DNA from: Seiridium cupressi
Lineage: Eukaryota; Ascomycota; Sordariomycetes; Amphisphaeriales; Sporocadaceae
Direction: 5' to 3'
Length of the DNA: 64,000 nucleotides
Assembly (NCBI GenBank): GCA_036674765.1
Contig: JARVKI010000087.1
Coordinates: 67,792 to 131,791, forward strand
The position numbers and the translations under genes are program-made. The notes below the pieces were generated by a model. It ran no database searches and was not told the DNA's origin. It saw only the letters and a list, made by a program, of their open reading frames with translations. Positions 23,465-34,598 of the stretch are shown here, in pieces (position 1 is the first letter of the stretch; each line of letters opens with the position of its first letter).

Positions 23465-25882
23465 ATGTCGTCACCGTCAAGACAACTTGGCCTCAATGGC
23501 GACAACTGGACTCGCTCACAGCCAGCACGGCCTTCTAACTCCTCACAGCGCGCATCAATGCCCGACTCTTTCCCGCGGATTTTCAAGTTTGATCTAACTT
23601 CATCCGAGGCTGGTAGTTCGAACGACTCTGTGACAGGTCACTCCCCGCAGCCAGTCCAAATTTCCCACTCGTCACAGCGTACACCGATGCCCGAATCTTT
23701 CCCACGAATCTTCAAGTTTGATTTGACATCATCCAACGCTGGTACTTCGGAGCACTCTACGGCAGGCCACTCCTCAATGGCGAACGCATCGGACAAGGCG
23801 TCTCCTACACCAGTTAATGAAGACGATCATCAGTCTGACTACCGCGAAATGCGTCAGATTAGAACTTCGGAGTTTCCCTCCTCACCTCCACTTCTCGCTC
23901 GGCCTGGCTCAGGCCTGGCAGATGCACTGCCCACATTAGGAGATATGGACCTTGATTTAGTTGGTGAAGTCCACGAGGAACAAGATGAACCGCAAGAATC
24001 AGATGAGCTTGATACGGACCAGCGGTCTGATGATTTCAATGACGACGATGATGATGACGGCACGTTCCAACCCGAGAGTGAGCCGGAGTTTTCACCTGTC
24101 GCAACCAAAATCAACACTCAGGGGAAGGGACACAAGGAAGCTCCTGCACCCACTCAGAGCGAGGTTGCGAAACCCAAAGCAGTAGTCAAGGCAGGGGCCA
24201 GCAAATCATCTACTCAAAAGAACAAAGCACCTTCTCCAGACCAAGACGCCCACGATGACCGTGATTCTAGCCCTGCGATACCCCCGAACCATGGCAGTGA
24301 AGGTAGAAGCGCTGCAGAGAGTCACCATAACGCGATAGTTCCAGCAACCCAGTACGAACAATCTCGCCCGCTAAAAGCTAGCAAGAGAAGGGTGGCGAAG
24401 CCCTCTTTCTTCGCGTCTGAGAGTGCCACCAAGGCTGCCGAAGTGATTCCTTCTTCCAAGAGCAAAGCGACCAACCCTTCTAGTGACAGACCATTGCTAC
24501 ACAAAAAGGTAGCCGATATGAATCGCTCAAAAGACAGAGCCCTGCATCCCGAAGACACAACTGACCTCGACAAAACTTCAGAGTTGCCTAAGGAGACGAA
24601 GACCGGGCGCCAGACAAGAGCCTCCGCTAAGTCTCATGCTAACCGGAAATCTAAGAGTCAAGGTGAGCCTTTTGTCAACAAGCCCAATGAAGCGAACGCG
24701 TCAAAACCGGACGTGCAACCCCAGTCTAAACTAGCCGACCCGTACGATCTCGTCTTAGTTGAGGACGAAGCTCAAGATCAGGAGCCAGTCGCGAGAGGAA
24801 AACGCGGCATTGATGCTGTAACAAAAGCAAAGGATGAAATGACTAGGGCTTCTCCGACTCAAGCAGCATCTAGAGCAGCAAAGCGTGCCAAACCACTTGA
24901 GGGGCCTGCAGAGCTGATTCAAGCTACTGGGCCAAATTCAAAGAAGAAGAGAGCACCCGTGGCGGTGACTTCTCGTTCAACGAGAATAGCAAAGTCGCAT
25001 CCCCTTGGGAGTACTCAGAAGGAAGTAGACGTTGTTCACTTCGATCGCCATATCGGTCCTATTGTGACCCAAGGCTCGGCTGGTCAGCAGCAAGTAGACC
25101 CGAAGATCTCGAAGGGGAACGACTCACCAGACCATGACGTCCCGGGGGATGATGGGAGTTTCCGAGTTGAGATGGACGAGCATGACGATACCGGTTATCA
25201 CATGGAGATTTCTGACACGAAAATGCCAGATGTGCTGAATGGCATGGCTTCTGCCATGGAGTACATTGCAAGGCCGGCTCAAGCAAAATTGCCGACAATT
25301 AGTGCGAGCCAGAATTCAAATCCTCATCCAAAGTCCAACATATTCGCTCGAGAATTGTTGCAGCAAGACGCATTGCTCGGCACCAGCCCAGGAAAAAATC
25401 GGGATCCGGAAGATCAAGTCATCCTTGAACGTGGAAAGCAGGACCGCTGGCAGGCGGCTGTAGATGCTGCTTCGAATGGTCTCGCTGATACTATGCATGG
25501 CATAACCGATGTGAGCATTGCCCGGGAATGATTAGATAACATTTGCCTAACCTGTCTCTAGTCGCTTCTCCGTCATCTTTATTCGAAGGCGGAAGTTATG
25601 GATAAAATTGTCGACGAATACAAACTCAACGGTCGGAAAATTGCCACGAAATTTCTCGAACGAGAGGCAAAAGAAGTTGAAAAGATGGCTTCGGCAACTC
25701 ATGAAGAGTGCCGCAATCTCTCTGCCACCTTTGAGGCTGCGTCTCAAACAACCAGAGATTTGAGGGAGAGCTTCAAAGCCAATCAAAGAGATCTCACGGA
25801 GATCGCTTCGTTCAGTCGCCAACGTCTTCAAAGTATCAAAGATGCTATAAAGGTGGCGAAGACTCAGATAAAGCTGATCTGA
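23465..25882 (+). CDS. Large disordered acidic/basic protein with C-terminal coiled coil
   Basis: Two exons, 23465-25510 and 25562-25882, joined in frame (..GITD-SLLRHLYSKAEVMDKI..) to give 788 residues. The start is the first ATG (MSSPSRQLGL); the frame is open further 5' but without an ATG. Residues 1-680 are low-complexity: an internally duplicated unit (residues ~27-60 and ~69-102, each with SFPRIFKFDLTSS), an aspartate run near residue 195, and many Lys/Arg clusters such as SKKKRAP and SRAAKRAKP that resemble nuclear localisation signals. The last ~100 residues form a charged helix (DEYKLNGRKIATKFLEREAK) predicted to coil. This architecture fits a chromatin or meiotic-axis type protein, but I do not recognise the family. 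Confidence 0.8.
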
Positions 25883-27010
25883 AGGTTACTAGGTGGAATG
25901 ACTTCTGGGGAAATAATGTGCGAACTATTGATTGCCGCTTATTTACAGTCTGTTCACGATTTTTGTCTTCCGCGTCAAGTCACAACGTCGCTGATAAGGA
26001 CGGCATTACTTAGTTAGAGCTTATAGTGGGGATTTCTAATGGGCTTCCACTAGGTACCTTACATAGGTAGCCACGTAGCTTAACACATTTCTCACTCTCC
26101 TTGCACTTTGCTCAACTCCAGTTGAGAGGATACTTCAGGCAAATGCGCACGAGGCACTGGTTGGGAATCCAATACCCATGCGAATCCATGCGAATTTTTG
26201 GGCTGAAAAGCTCTCAGACCACTCACTTGCGTGTCCCACCCCTGCCACTCCCTGCATATTTGACAGCTGAGGAACCATCCTGGGATCCGGGTTATCGCGC
26301 TTAATTAATATCTTTGGGCTACCCAAATTGGTATCCCGGCCCGTGCGTAAAGGGCATACACCTATATTGTGGCTTGCGTTTGTTCGGAGCAATAAATCGT
26401 GGTGGGTAATTGATTATATCACTGAATGCTGATCGTGCGTTACAAACGGCGAGGGGCACCGCAACAACATGAAGGATAGGAGGAGTGCTTTGCTTCTTCG
26501 ACCAACGTTCCTCCTCAATCACAATAGAGTCAAAGACGTGGTCTAAGTGTCGGAAGCACCCAAGCGCCAGCATCCATGGTCGCGCCGCCGTTGGGCCGTG
26601 GCTGTCAACGCTACGCTATCGCGCTCCCCACAGTCCGGATCATATTCCGAAAGCGTACAGTCTGCATTCTAGCCCGGACCGAGCGCAGGTAATGGGCAGG
26701 ATGTCATGCAAGATCGCTGCGCACCATCACGGCGGGGGTTTTGCGAGATCTTGGTGGTGGAGCGGGAGCATCTATGAATAATATCTAAATGAGACCCCCG
26801 CGGGGCGGCCGCTCTCTGGCCTCGCAACATCCCCTCTTGTGATCAAGTGCGCTGATTGCGAGCTTGACTGTATCGCCGGTTATTGAGTGAATCAAGTCAA
26901 GTCATTCAATTGAAAGGACTTGCTGTGACGGCATGGCCCCACCACGGCGTTGACGTCGACCCATACGCAACCGATCTCGAACCTGAGTGACGACCATCAA
27001 AAACTGGACG
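25883..27010. other. Intergenic region, no gene seen
   Basis: 1.1 kb between the coiled-coil protein gene and the PTH11-like receptor. No motif-bearing frame was found. The receptor promoter is expected in its distal half. Confidence 0.45.
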
Positions 27011-28289
27011 ATGGACGTGTCAGGAGATAAAGGCCCCGATTTGAGAATAGTAGACACTCTGTTTCTGTCGCTGGCCGTGGTATCCTGTGGGTTAAGATGC
27101 TACACACGGATCTTTGTGGTCCACGCGTTTGGGACAGATGACTGGCTGATGATGGTCGCCATGACATTATACACCCTATATGTCATCAGCGGATTGATAA
27201 GCACGGCCCACGGCAGCGGCAAGCATCAGGATACACTTTCGGATTACGACCTGTCGATAGCTATGAAACACTGGTGGCTGTGCTACCTGTGGTACAATTG
27301 GAGCATGATCTTCGCGCGGCTATCGATTGGCATCTTCTTTCTGCGGCTCACGGTGAAGCTGCTCCAGCGCTACCTGATCTACTTCATTATGGTATCGACC
27401 GTGGCCTTCGGATTAATATTCATGGGCGTAGCAATTGGTGAATGCACGCCGCCGTCGTACTTCTGGGACAAGACGATCGAGGGTTGGTGCATGGACACCA
27501 GGATCATTGTCGCGCTTATGTATCTCTACAGCTCTTCATCACTGTTCTCGGATGTGGCGTTTGCAATATTCCCGATATTCCTCATGAAGGGCCTGCAGAT
27601 GGACAAGAAGACCAAATATGCGCTGATTCCCATTTTGGGAATTGGCTGGATGTAAGTCTTCTTTAGGTTCCTTGTCGATTATCAACGGATATTTTCATAC
27701 TGACATATCTGCATCATCCAGAGCTAGCATCGCGGTCCTCATTCGCTTCGGCTTCTTGGTCACTCTGTCTTCCCCCGATTTCACATACGACGCCATGACA
27801 ATTGCGGTATTATCCTCAGCCGAGCAAGGACTCGCAATAACAGCAGGAAACTTGGCGACACTGCGTCCCCTGTTCACACGGAAGTTCCGGCTCTGGGATT
27901 CCATCGTGCTGGATCACTCGGGCGGCCATCATCCACCCACCATCGGAGCATTGGACAGGGCGAAGGGGCGTGCCGCTTCCAACACGGGCTCGGTCAGCTT
28001 GGCTACTTTTATGCGAGGCGAGGCCGATGAGGAGGAGAGCATGTCCGGTGTAGAAAGGCACAACAGCGGTGATGGACAAGGAAAGAATGGTATTGCCGTA
28101 ACCACAGATATAGAAATCACGAGCCAAAGGCGGAGCGATATCTGTCGCTCAGCCAGAAATGATGGGAATGAGAGCCAGGAAGAGCTACATACGAAGCCCT
28201 CGAGAGAAACGCTTGATACCGACATCAAGGCAGTGCCTAAGAGTTTCTTAGATAAAGGGGGAGGACTTCGGGATAGCGCTGAGACATAG
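27011..28289 (+). CDS. PTH11/SAT4-type seven-helix integral membrane protein
   Basis: Fungal rhodopsin-like (SAT4 domain) membrane protein of the PTH11-type GPCR class, thought to sense surface or chemical cues. Two exons, 27011-27651 and 27722-28289, with junction GW-IASIAVLIRFGF in frame; 402 residues. The frame is open 5' of the ATG but only a GTG is available there, so MDVSGDKGPDL is taken as the start. Family marks: short N-terminus, CGLRCYTRIF then GTDDWLMM after helix 1, the conserved cysteine loop (GECTPPSYFWDKTIEGWCMD), and AGNLATLRPLF after the last helix. The C-terminal ~130 residues are a hydrophilic cytosolic tail. No CFEM domain is present. The ligand is unknown. Confidence 0.88.
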
Positions 28290-29707
28290 CATAGTATATA
28301 TGATGCATATAGCCAAACGCGCTCAACCTTGCACTGACTAGACGGGCCTCTAGCCTTTTCGATGGTATGCTCAATGCATCTCTTGGCCCTAGTGCTGCAA
28401 GCAACTCAATCTACAATCTACGCCCAGTCACTGCTAACCCCGCCCGATAGTCAGAAATATCCTTGATAGACTGTTATGAATTTGATGTCTTCTCCAGCAT
28501 CGAGCTGTCGTCGTTGCCAGTCTACTCAACATCTCAGACGGTGGCACGAAATTTCCGGAACACCCAGTAGCGTTAATGTCTTGCACCTGGCTTCGAACCG
28601 TCTCTAGAATTACTGATCTAAGAAAGGTGGGTTGGTATGGTAGCTTATACTGCCAGAGAAGTAGAACCTTCCAGCCTCGAACGGCACGGATATCGCTATC
28701 CGTCGCAGGCAGCGACGGGCTAGCTCTGTATGATTTCCATCCACAATTGCTCGTTTAAACGCTAAAGGACATTGCAGATAACTAGACGGATGATGGTGCA
28801 GCCTCTGTCAATGACATTCTTGGATCAAATCTTAGGCTGTTCCTGAACCCCACTATTGTGACGGAGTGTATATTTCGAAGAAACTACGAATAAACCGGTT
28901 CATGTACACTCGGTAATTATAAGCGTGCATGGTTGCTGATACAGAAGAGAAGCGACTCAAGGGCGAAACATCCGGCCGGTTTAGTTACTACTTCCAAAGA
29001 TGTACGGCAAGAGCTATGGCGTGAAGATTTCCAGTCGCTGTCTTGGAACGACCGATTGGGACTAGAAACTATGGATAAGAAGGATTTGTAGCAACTGATT
29101 CGGGATGTTACGCAGGAGTATTGATAGATAATCAACGGGATTCTTTGTCATTGACCTAGCCTTCGAAGGCCGTAACGTACCAGCTGTCAAATGAACAATT
29201 TATCTGGTATCATGGGATGACTGAGGTCCGATACGTAATTCTGTCTAGGGGCAAGAAGAAGGCTATAACATGGGCCAAACCATACCTACGGCCAGTACCA
29301 ACACAAACGGCTGCTGAAGTGAACGAAATGAATTAGAGGTTTATCTGGCAGAGCCACCGATCACTGAACTACGGTATATCCGAGGAACATGAAAAGAAGA
29401 CGAAGATTGGCCATTCTGATGACCAGAATCCAATTGACCAAGTTTGACCCGTACATACGAACAAGAATTGACTGAAGAAGAAAACTGTTTACTTTCGTGC
29501 TTATCGGAACTGTGAGCGCGATTGGTGGCCCTTAGTTGGAAAGAAGTGAGAATCTGTTCCACCTGCCTGTCCTTTTATTTTTGTAATCTCATCAGACAAA
29601 GATCGCCATATCCTGCTCCCTCTCCCCCGCAAACTTGGAGTGGAAAAAACTAGAGGTAGTAGGTGATCATGTACTGCCACAAAAGCTAGCTGTGTCGTTG
29701 ACTGTCC
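28290..29707. other. Intergenic region, no gene seen
   Basis: 1.4 kb with only short, motif-free frames on both strands. It marks the change from the conserved left part to the pseudogene-rich accessory part. Confidence 0.45.
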
Positions 29708-31140
29708 TCACCCAGCGCCAGTACAACGGCCAGCCGACGGTAACCCAAACCCCTGTAATTTTGATCCGACACAACTCTTTGTTCCAATGGGAAGTTTCCC
29801 CGAAGCATACCATTGATACTTGACATCATCAGGAGTGTAATCGAAAGTCCAGGAAGTAACAGCTCCACAGCCGCCTATGGTGTTCTTCAAGTTGACACCA
29901 CCATCGCCTAGATCATTGTCGCTGGTGTCTTTACCGCGCACTTCAAAAAGTCATCCCAGAACTGGTAGGCGACATCGCAACTATCTTCCTCCCAGCTATC
30001 GATCATTGCAGCAATGCTGCCTCGATCGAGGGCTACACCAGGCTTCTGATAGACCGGATCTTGCTCATCGGCAGGCAGCGGCCTTCTGTCGCCGCAATCT
30101 GTTCTTACGAAGATAGCCTCACCATCGACGCTGCCGTCCGAGTTTTTCTACGGAGCTCCGTCGCAGACGTTGCCAGTTGTTGTGACGGGTGAAGTGCACC
30201 AAGGGATATTTGCAAGTATTCCTATTGGAGTCTCGGATATTGAACCACTAGGAACATTAGTATAAGTTCCATCGAATGGGATTTCTACCTTGTGATAACA
30301 AATGGTAGTGGTCAGGGGTACAGAGTAGGCATTGCTCACCAAACAGTTTTGATAACTGGAACAAAGGTGAAATAGCCACACTGCCCTTTGTCCAGTTTTA
30401 TACTGGATACATATGTTAATCGGGCGGGCAAAAATGCGTAAAGAAAAGAAGAAAAAGAAAATTTGCCAACCTCACAAGTCGAGCGATAGCTTGAATATCA
30501 GTCCAAGTAATGCTACCAGTGACACCAAAGCCGAAAGCCTCGGTCCATTTAGACGGTATTTGTGCTTGAGCCGCCCATGATGTTGAAGATGTCTCGGTGA
30601 TTCCACATGTCATTGGACCATCTATTCAAGTGTTACCAAAGACCCATTTCAAGCGGTCTACCGACACGTGGGAAACATTTTAGCTCTTGACTCAGAGCAT
30701 AGCTTGGTTAGTGGAGATCAAGTTGGCGTAATGTCGCTTAGAAAGGCAAACTAAAGAATTTCAAGTCTCTTAGGATATACTTACGGCAGTATGACTTGGG
30801 AAGTGGTCGTTCTCGTCCATAAGAAAATGTAGTCCCTTTAAAAAGATCGAATGTGTTAACATGTACTTTCAACGAAGAATTATTAATATCAACACGTACG
30901 AACTTGGCAGAAGACGCTACAATCCTTTTGGACGTCGGATTGTCCGCTACAAACACCATCCTTCCCAAACTTGTTGGTTGCCGGACAGTCATTCTCACCG
31001 TATTCGTGGTAAAGAATAGGGGAGGCGTTTATACCATCGCAAGGGTTACGCTTCGCAAGCTCGTTGGGCACAGATATTCCCAAAGGCTTACATGATGCCA
31101 GTGAAACAAAGGCAAGTAGCCAAAGGAGAGAATGAAACAT
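29708..31140 (-). pseudogene. Decayed cysteine-rich secreted protein gene
   Basis: Starts with an intact signal peptide (MFHSLLWLLAFVSLASCKP) at 31140 and a plausible first intron: exon 31140-30900, intron 30836-30899, exon 30835-30785 ending PLPKSYC. Later pieces read GPMTCGITETSSTSWAAQAQ, CGYFTFVPVIKT, SNAYSVPLTTT, VDGEAIFVRTDCGDRRPLP, and KYQWYASGKLPIGTKSCVG near the end. These fit one recurrent fungal secreted-protein layout that I recognise by pattern but cannot name. At least three lesions interrupt it: a frame change just after VIKT (about 30350), an in-frame TAG near 30150 (GAP/stop/KNSDG), and a one-base-deletion-type shift near 29935. Extra introns could explain one break but not all, so I call it a pseudogene. 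Confidence 0.6.
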
Positions 31141-31902
31141 GATGAAAAGTTGGGGATATAGCTTGATAGGGATGGAGCTCTGGGACTTTAGAATGATGGG
31201 CCTCTGGCGGTTGGTAGAAGTTGTGTATTTGAGGGTGGCGACTTCATTTTGTATTTTGGACTTAACATCTTCCTCTTTCCTAGGTTAACTTTGATTGCTG
31301 TGTATGACACGCCCATGACTTTAGAAAGTGGCTTTTCCTGTATCAATACGGCACATGGTGGGATGATTTGCCTAACTTCCAACAGACATACCCAAGACCA
31401 AGACTGCTTAGTGGCTCCTGTCAGCAGAAACGTCCTAAATTTACACCAGCGTAAGGATTATAATCCCAGGTTTAATCATGTTACAGGGCGGTAAACTTGG
31501 TTGTGTCTCTCTACCGCCCCATCCAACGTGCATGAGGACCTGCGGCCAGGCTCTACGAGAACCTGGCATACGGGACTATCTACCGGATTATCTCCCTATA
31601 TTGAAATGGAACTGAAATTCCGTGCAGGAGATTAACCAAATACACGCGCATGCACACACACACGAAGCCGCAGTGCTACGGTTATTTCTCGGCGTAGGCC
31701 GTGCTCATTTTATAAGGCTCGGTCGACAGCTATGACCCTGCAGGGAAAGTATCAATAAAAGGTACTAACGAGAAGGGATATGTAATGGAAATTGTCCATG
31801 CAATAGCTCATTGCGGTCGAGGCTATTTGCTACCGCAAATGTCAAGGCTAACTATGACCATGCAAATACCGCGGAAACGTTTCTCTATTGACATGTTGTA
31901 CT
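31141..31902. other. Intergenic region, no gene seen
   Basis: About 760 bases between the secreted-protein pseudogene and the small membrane protein candidate. Only short frames. A CACACACACA-type run sits near 31650. Confidence 0.4.
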
Positions 31903-32168
31903 TCAGAAATTTATTATTTTAAATATAATAAAGCCAAAACAGCCAAGCACCGCAAGAAAAGCAACCAACCCAATAGCAAATCCGAGAGTGGATGACGGAA
32001 TCTTCGATCTTCCATCTTGACCGATTATATATGGATCTAGCAATGGTTGAGTGACAAAGCCATTATCTGGAGTAGGCCCCAACTTAAAACTAGTTAGCTA
32101 ACTTACATAAGTTATAAATAATCAAAGGACACTTTAATTGAGGGACTTACATGTCCATCGCTATACAT
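31903..32168 (-). CDS. Candidate 65-residue single-pass membrane microprotein
   Basis: A small gene assembled from two exons: 32168-32151 (18 nt, MYSDGH) and 32082-31903 (180 nt). The 68-nt intron has a consensus GTAAGT donor, a GCTAAC branch-like site and a TTTTAAG acceptor; the join is in phase and leads to LGPTPDNGFVTQPLLDPYII. The protein has a short polar N-terminal half (..GQDGRSKIPSS) and one strongly hydrophobic helix, TLGFAIGLVAFLAVLGCFGF, ending IIFKIINF before TGA. It lacks a signal peptide and resembles a tail-anchored or small single-pass protein. I do not recognise the family. Alternatively it is the last exon pair of a longer gene, but no upstream coding exon was found within 300 bases. 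Confidence 0.45.
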
Positions 32169-33400
32169 GATTCTAAACTATTATTGGAATCTAACAGCTT
32201 GATTATAATCTTTGGTTTGGAAGACAGTTGATTGTGGATGAATTCTGAGAGGAACGCTCGAGTGATTGTTTTAGTCGGGACTTGGCACAGAAAAAGCCGA
32301 CGAAGAAGGAGCTTTTATGTAGTCGGGAGTGTTCGGCACCTTATGTTGGATTTGACCGTGCGCGCGGCGGTTCTGGAGGAGGAAGGGTGATGTGGATAGC
32401 TGGGACGTCAAAACGTGTGTGTAAGAGGGATGGATTAAGCACCCTCCTTCGGCAGCAGGAGGAGCTCAATCCAGCTGTCGTGCAGCTCCTAAAACCCCGT
32501 CCTTATATCGTTTATCAACACGTAAGGGGGGCTCTCAACGTTTCAGAGAAGTGCGTACAACTGCGGCACAGTCTAGGAACGTTGCGATTCTCTTCGCCAT
32601 TTGCCAACATTTCTTGGGGCTGTGCAGAATCGAAACACTTGCCGACCCCGCAGCGGCCACAAAATCACCAACACAGCTGTTGGTGGCTGTGTGGTCCTTG
32701 TGTTGGTGATTTTATGGCCGCTGCGGGCCAATATTCATTGAGGCTGTGCATAGCCAAATGGCTGACATGTTGGCACCCACTGTGCCGCAGCATAAAATGC
32801 TGGGAAGTTAAGCTAGGCTGATTGGCCACTTGTCCGCAGACCGTTTGGCGTCCTACGGATGCTTCTCTTCTTCTGCTATCTGATTGACCAAATCTCTTTC
32901 TTACTTAAGTAGACTTTATTAATTTCTTCGCACTTCCGAACTCCACAAAGTCTTCGACCTCTTCGTACCTGATCATAGAGGTCAAAGCTGAGGTTGCCAG
33001 ACTCGCGCTCGACATTAATTGCTTGCCGAAGATACCTAATAGCTAGATGCATCTGTGGATTGCTCTTCGGTGGGCTTACATCGAACCGCGCTTCGCGATG
33101 CAACCCAACGATAATCAAGCAATGCTGTCTTCTCGTCAAAAAACTCAAGAACCACGCACAGATGGGGATTTGAGCGTAGTAAGTAACCTGCTAATGTCTT
33201 GTTGCAGCTTGACACACAATATTGACTGACACAATAATGGTCTCATGCTTTCGCTGAAAATTCGGACGTTTCTTGGTCCAGCCTCGCGAGGCTAACGAGA
33301 CCCTAGGACTGGGTGGTCACTAAGGAGTCATTTTCATCATGATGGAAGGCAGCCATTTGTAGAAGTACATGTCAGATTTTATCAGTAAAAGGCCGCATGA
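32169..33400. other. Accessory intergenic region holding a large inverted repeat
   Basis: Apart from the nested inverted repeat at 32561-32790, nothing is recognised. The plus-strand frame 32282-32821 runs straight through the inverted repeat and has no ATG at its start, so it is not called a gene. Confidence 0.4.
32561..32790. repeat. Nested inverted-repeat element (palindromic, about 230 bp)
   Basis: Inner arms 32647-32675 and 32699-32727 are 29 bp, reverse complementary with one mismatch (core CCGCAGCGGCC), around a 23-nt loop. Outer arms 32561-32572 and 32779-32790 (CTGCGGCACAGT) match perfectly in inverse orientation. Further partial matches (GCCAACAT/ATGTTGGC) lie between. The structure could extrude a cruciform or form a long hairpin RNA. 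It suggests a non-autonomous foldback element or a degenerate MITE; no target-site duplication is clear, so the class is open. Confidence 0.75.
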
Positions 33401-34290
33401 CTCGGATCGCAAATGTGTTGAGCGTTATTGTTCTTGCACATTGTTTGATCGGAAAAAGTTCACAATCACGGACAAGGATGAGACGAATCTCTGTGCAGGT
33501 GCCATCGACAACCCTTGCCTGTTACTCTTGTCGGGTATTGGACCTCGCGAGCAGTTGGAGAAACTGAATATCCCTAGTTGTCAAGGATCTACCAGGTGTT
33601 GCCGAGAACCTCAAGGACCATCCCGAGGCTATTATCACATGGGAACTCAACAAAAAACTTGAAGACGAGACCGTTATGTGGGCAGATGCGGCGATCTTGC
33701 TATGTCGAGAGCCCCCATATGCCCACTGGTGACGATGGTACTGTGCCCGACACTATGATGCATATATACACGAACCCATTCGGCATGCATGCAAAACTGG
33801 TCGGATATGACTCTCCCGAAAAGATTTTTCTATGACGCCAAACGTCCCGAGGTCCCGTGCCCGGGGCCTTATCCACTTGGACACTGCGGATCCCAAGCAA
33901 CAGCCTGCCATTGACTATCCTATTATACCGACCCCGATGGCTACGACGTCGCGAGGATGGTTCTCGCGATAAAGACGGCCAGGGATATTGTCAGACAGGA
34001 GCCTATTGCAAAATGGATCAAGCGCGAAGTCTGCCCCGGTCCCGAGGTTGTCAGTGACGAAGCTTTAAGCGAGTACGCACGTAGATCAGGCAACACGGTA
34101 TATCACCCGTGCGGCACAACGAGAATGGGGGGCGTCTCTCGAGGTCCTCTATATATCGTATATCCTGAGCTTAGAGTAAAGGGTCTCAGCAGGCTTCGTA
34201 TTGCGGATAACGGTCAATCTTATGTTGACGGTGCTGGCTGTTGGAGAGAGGGCTGATGAACTCATTATCGAAGTGGCTCAAGGAAGTTAG
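33401..34290 (+). pseudogene. GMC-family FAD oxidoreductase remnant (C-terminal part)
   Basis: Corresponds to the distal half of a glucose-methanol-choline oxidoreductase. The GMC signature survives as CAGAIDNPCLLLLSGIGPRE near 33495-33555, followed in another frame by GVAENLKDHPEAIITWELNK, a TGA at 33730, PDTMMHIYTNPFGMH in a third frame, RGLIHLDTADPKQQPAIDYP, and the C-terminal catalytic region NTVYHPCGTTRMGG with LRIADN. The end of the family fold (MLTVLAVGERADELI) appears in yet another frame before TAG at 34288. At least four frame changes, one nonsense codon and loss of the N-terminal FAD-binding half show it is dead. It was probably a secreted or peroxisomal alcohol/choline-type oxidase or dehydrogenase. 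Confidence 0.88.
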
Positions 34291-34598
34291 TGATTTGGCA
34301 TTCAACTAGAGCGGAAGTACTCAATCAGTTGTGCATTTTCACTCCGAGTAATCTGGTACATTTAATCAGCAAATCCAAGTCTAGCCAACGCCTAGTGATG
34401 CATCCGAGGAATAACGACTAACAAAGGGAAGGCGGTACTGGACAAGTCTCATGTAAAATCCTGTACTCGTTTTTCTTTCGATCAGCGGCATCATACTGCG
34501 ATTTTGGGTGTTATTGGTAAAAGATTCCCAATCATTTACTCGGAGAAAACCCAGTTCCATTGTTATTGCGTGACGAAAACTCTAGCACAAATTACATG

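Noticed and set aside
32282..32821. 180-codon plus-strand open frame
   Set aside because: No ATG at its start and it runs through both arms of the inverted repeat; no motif.
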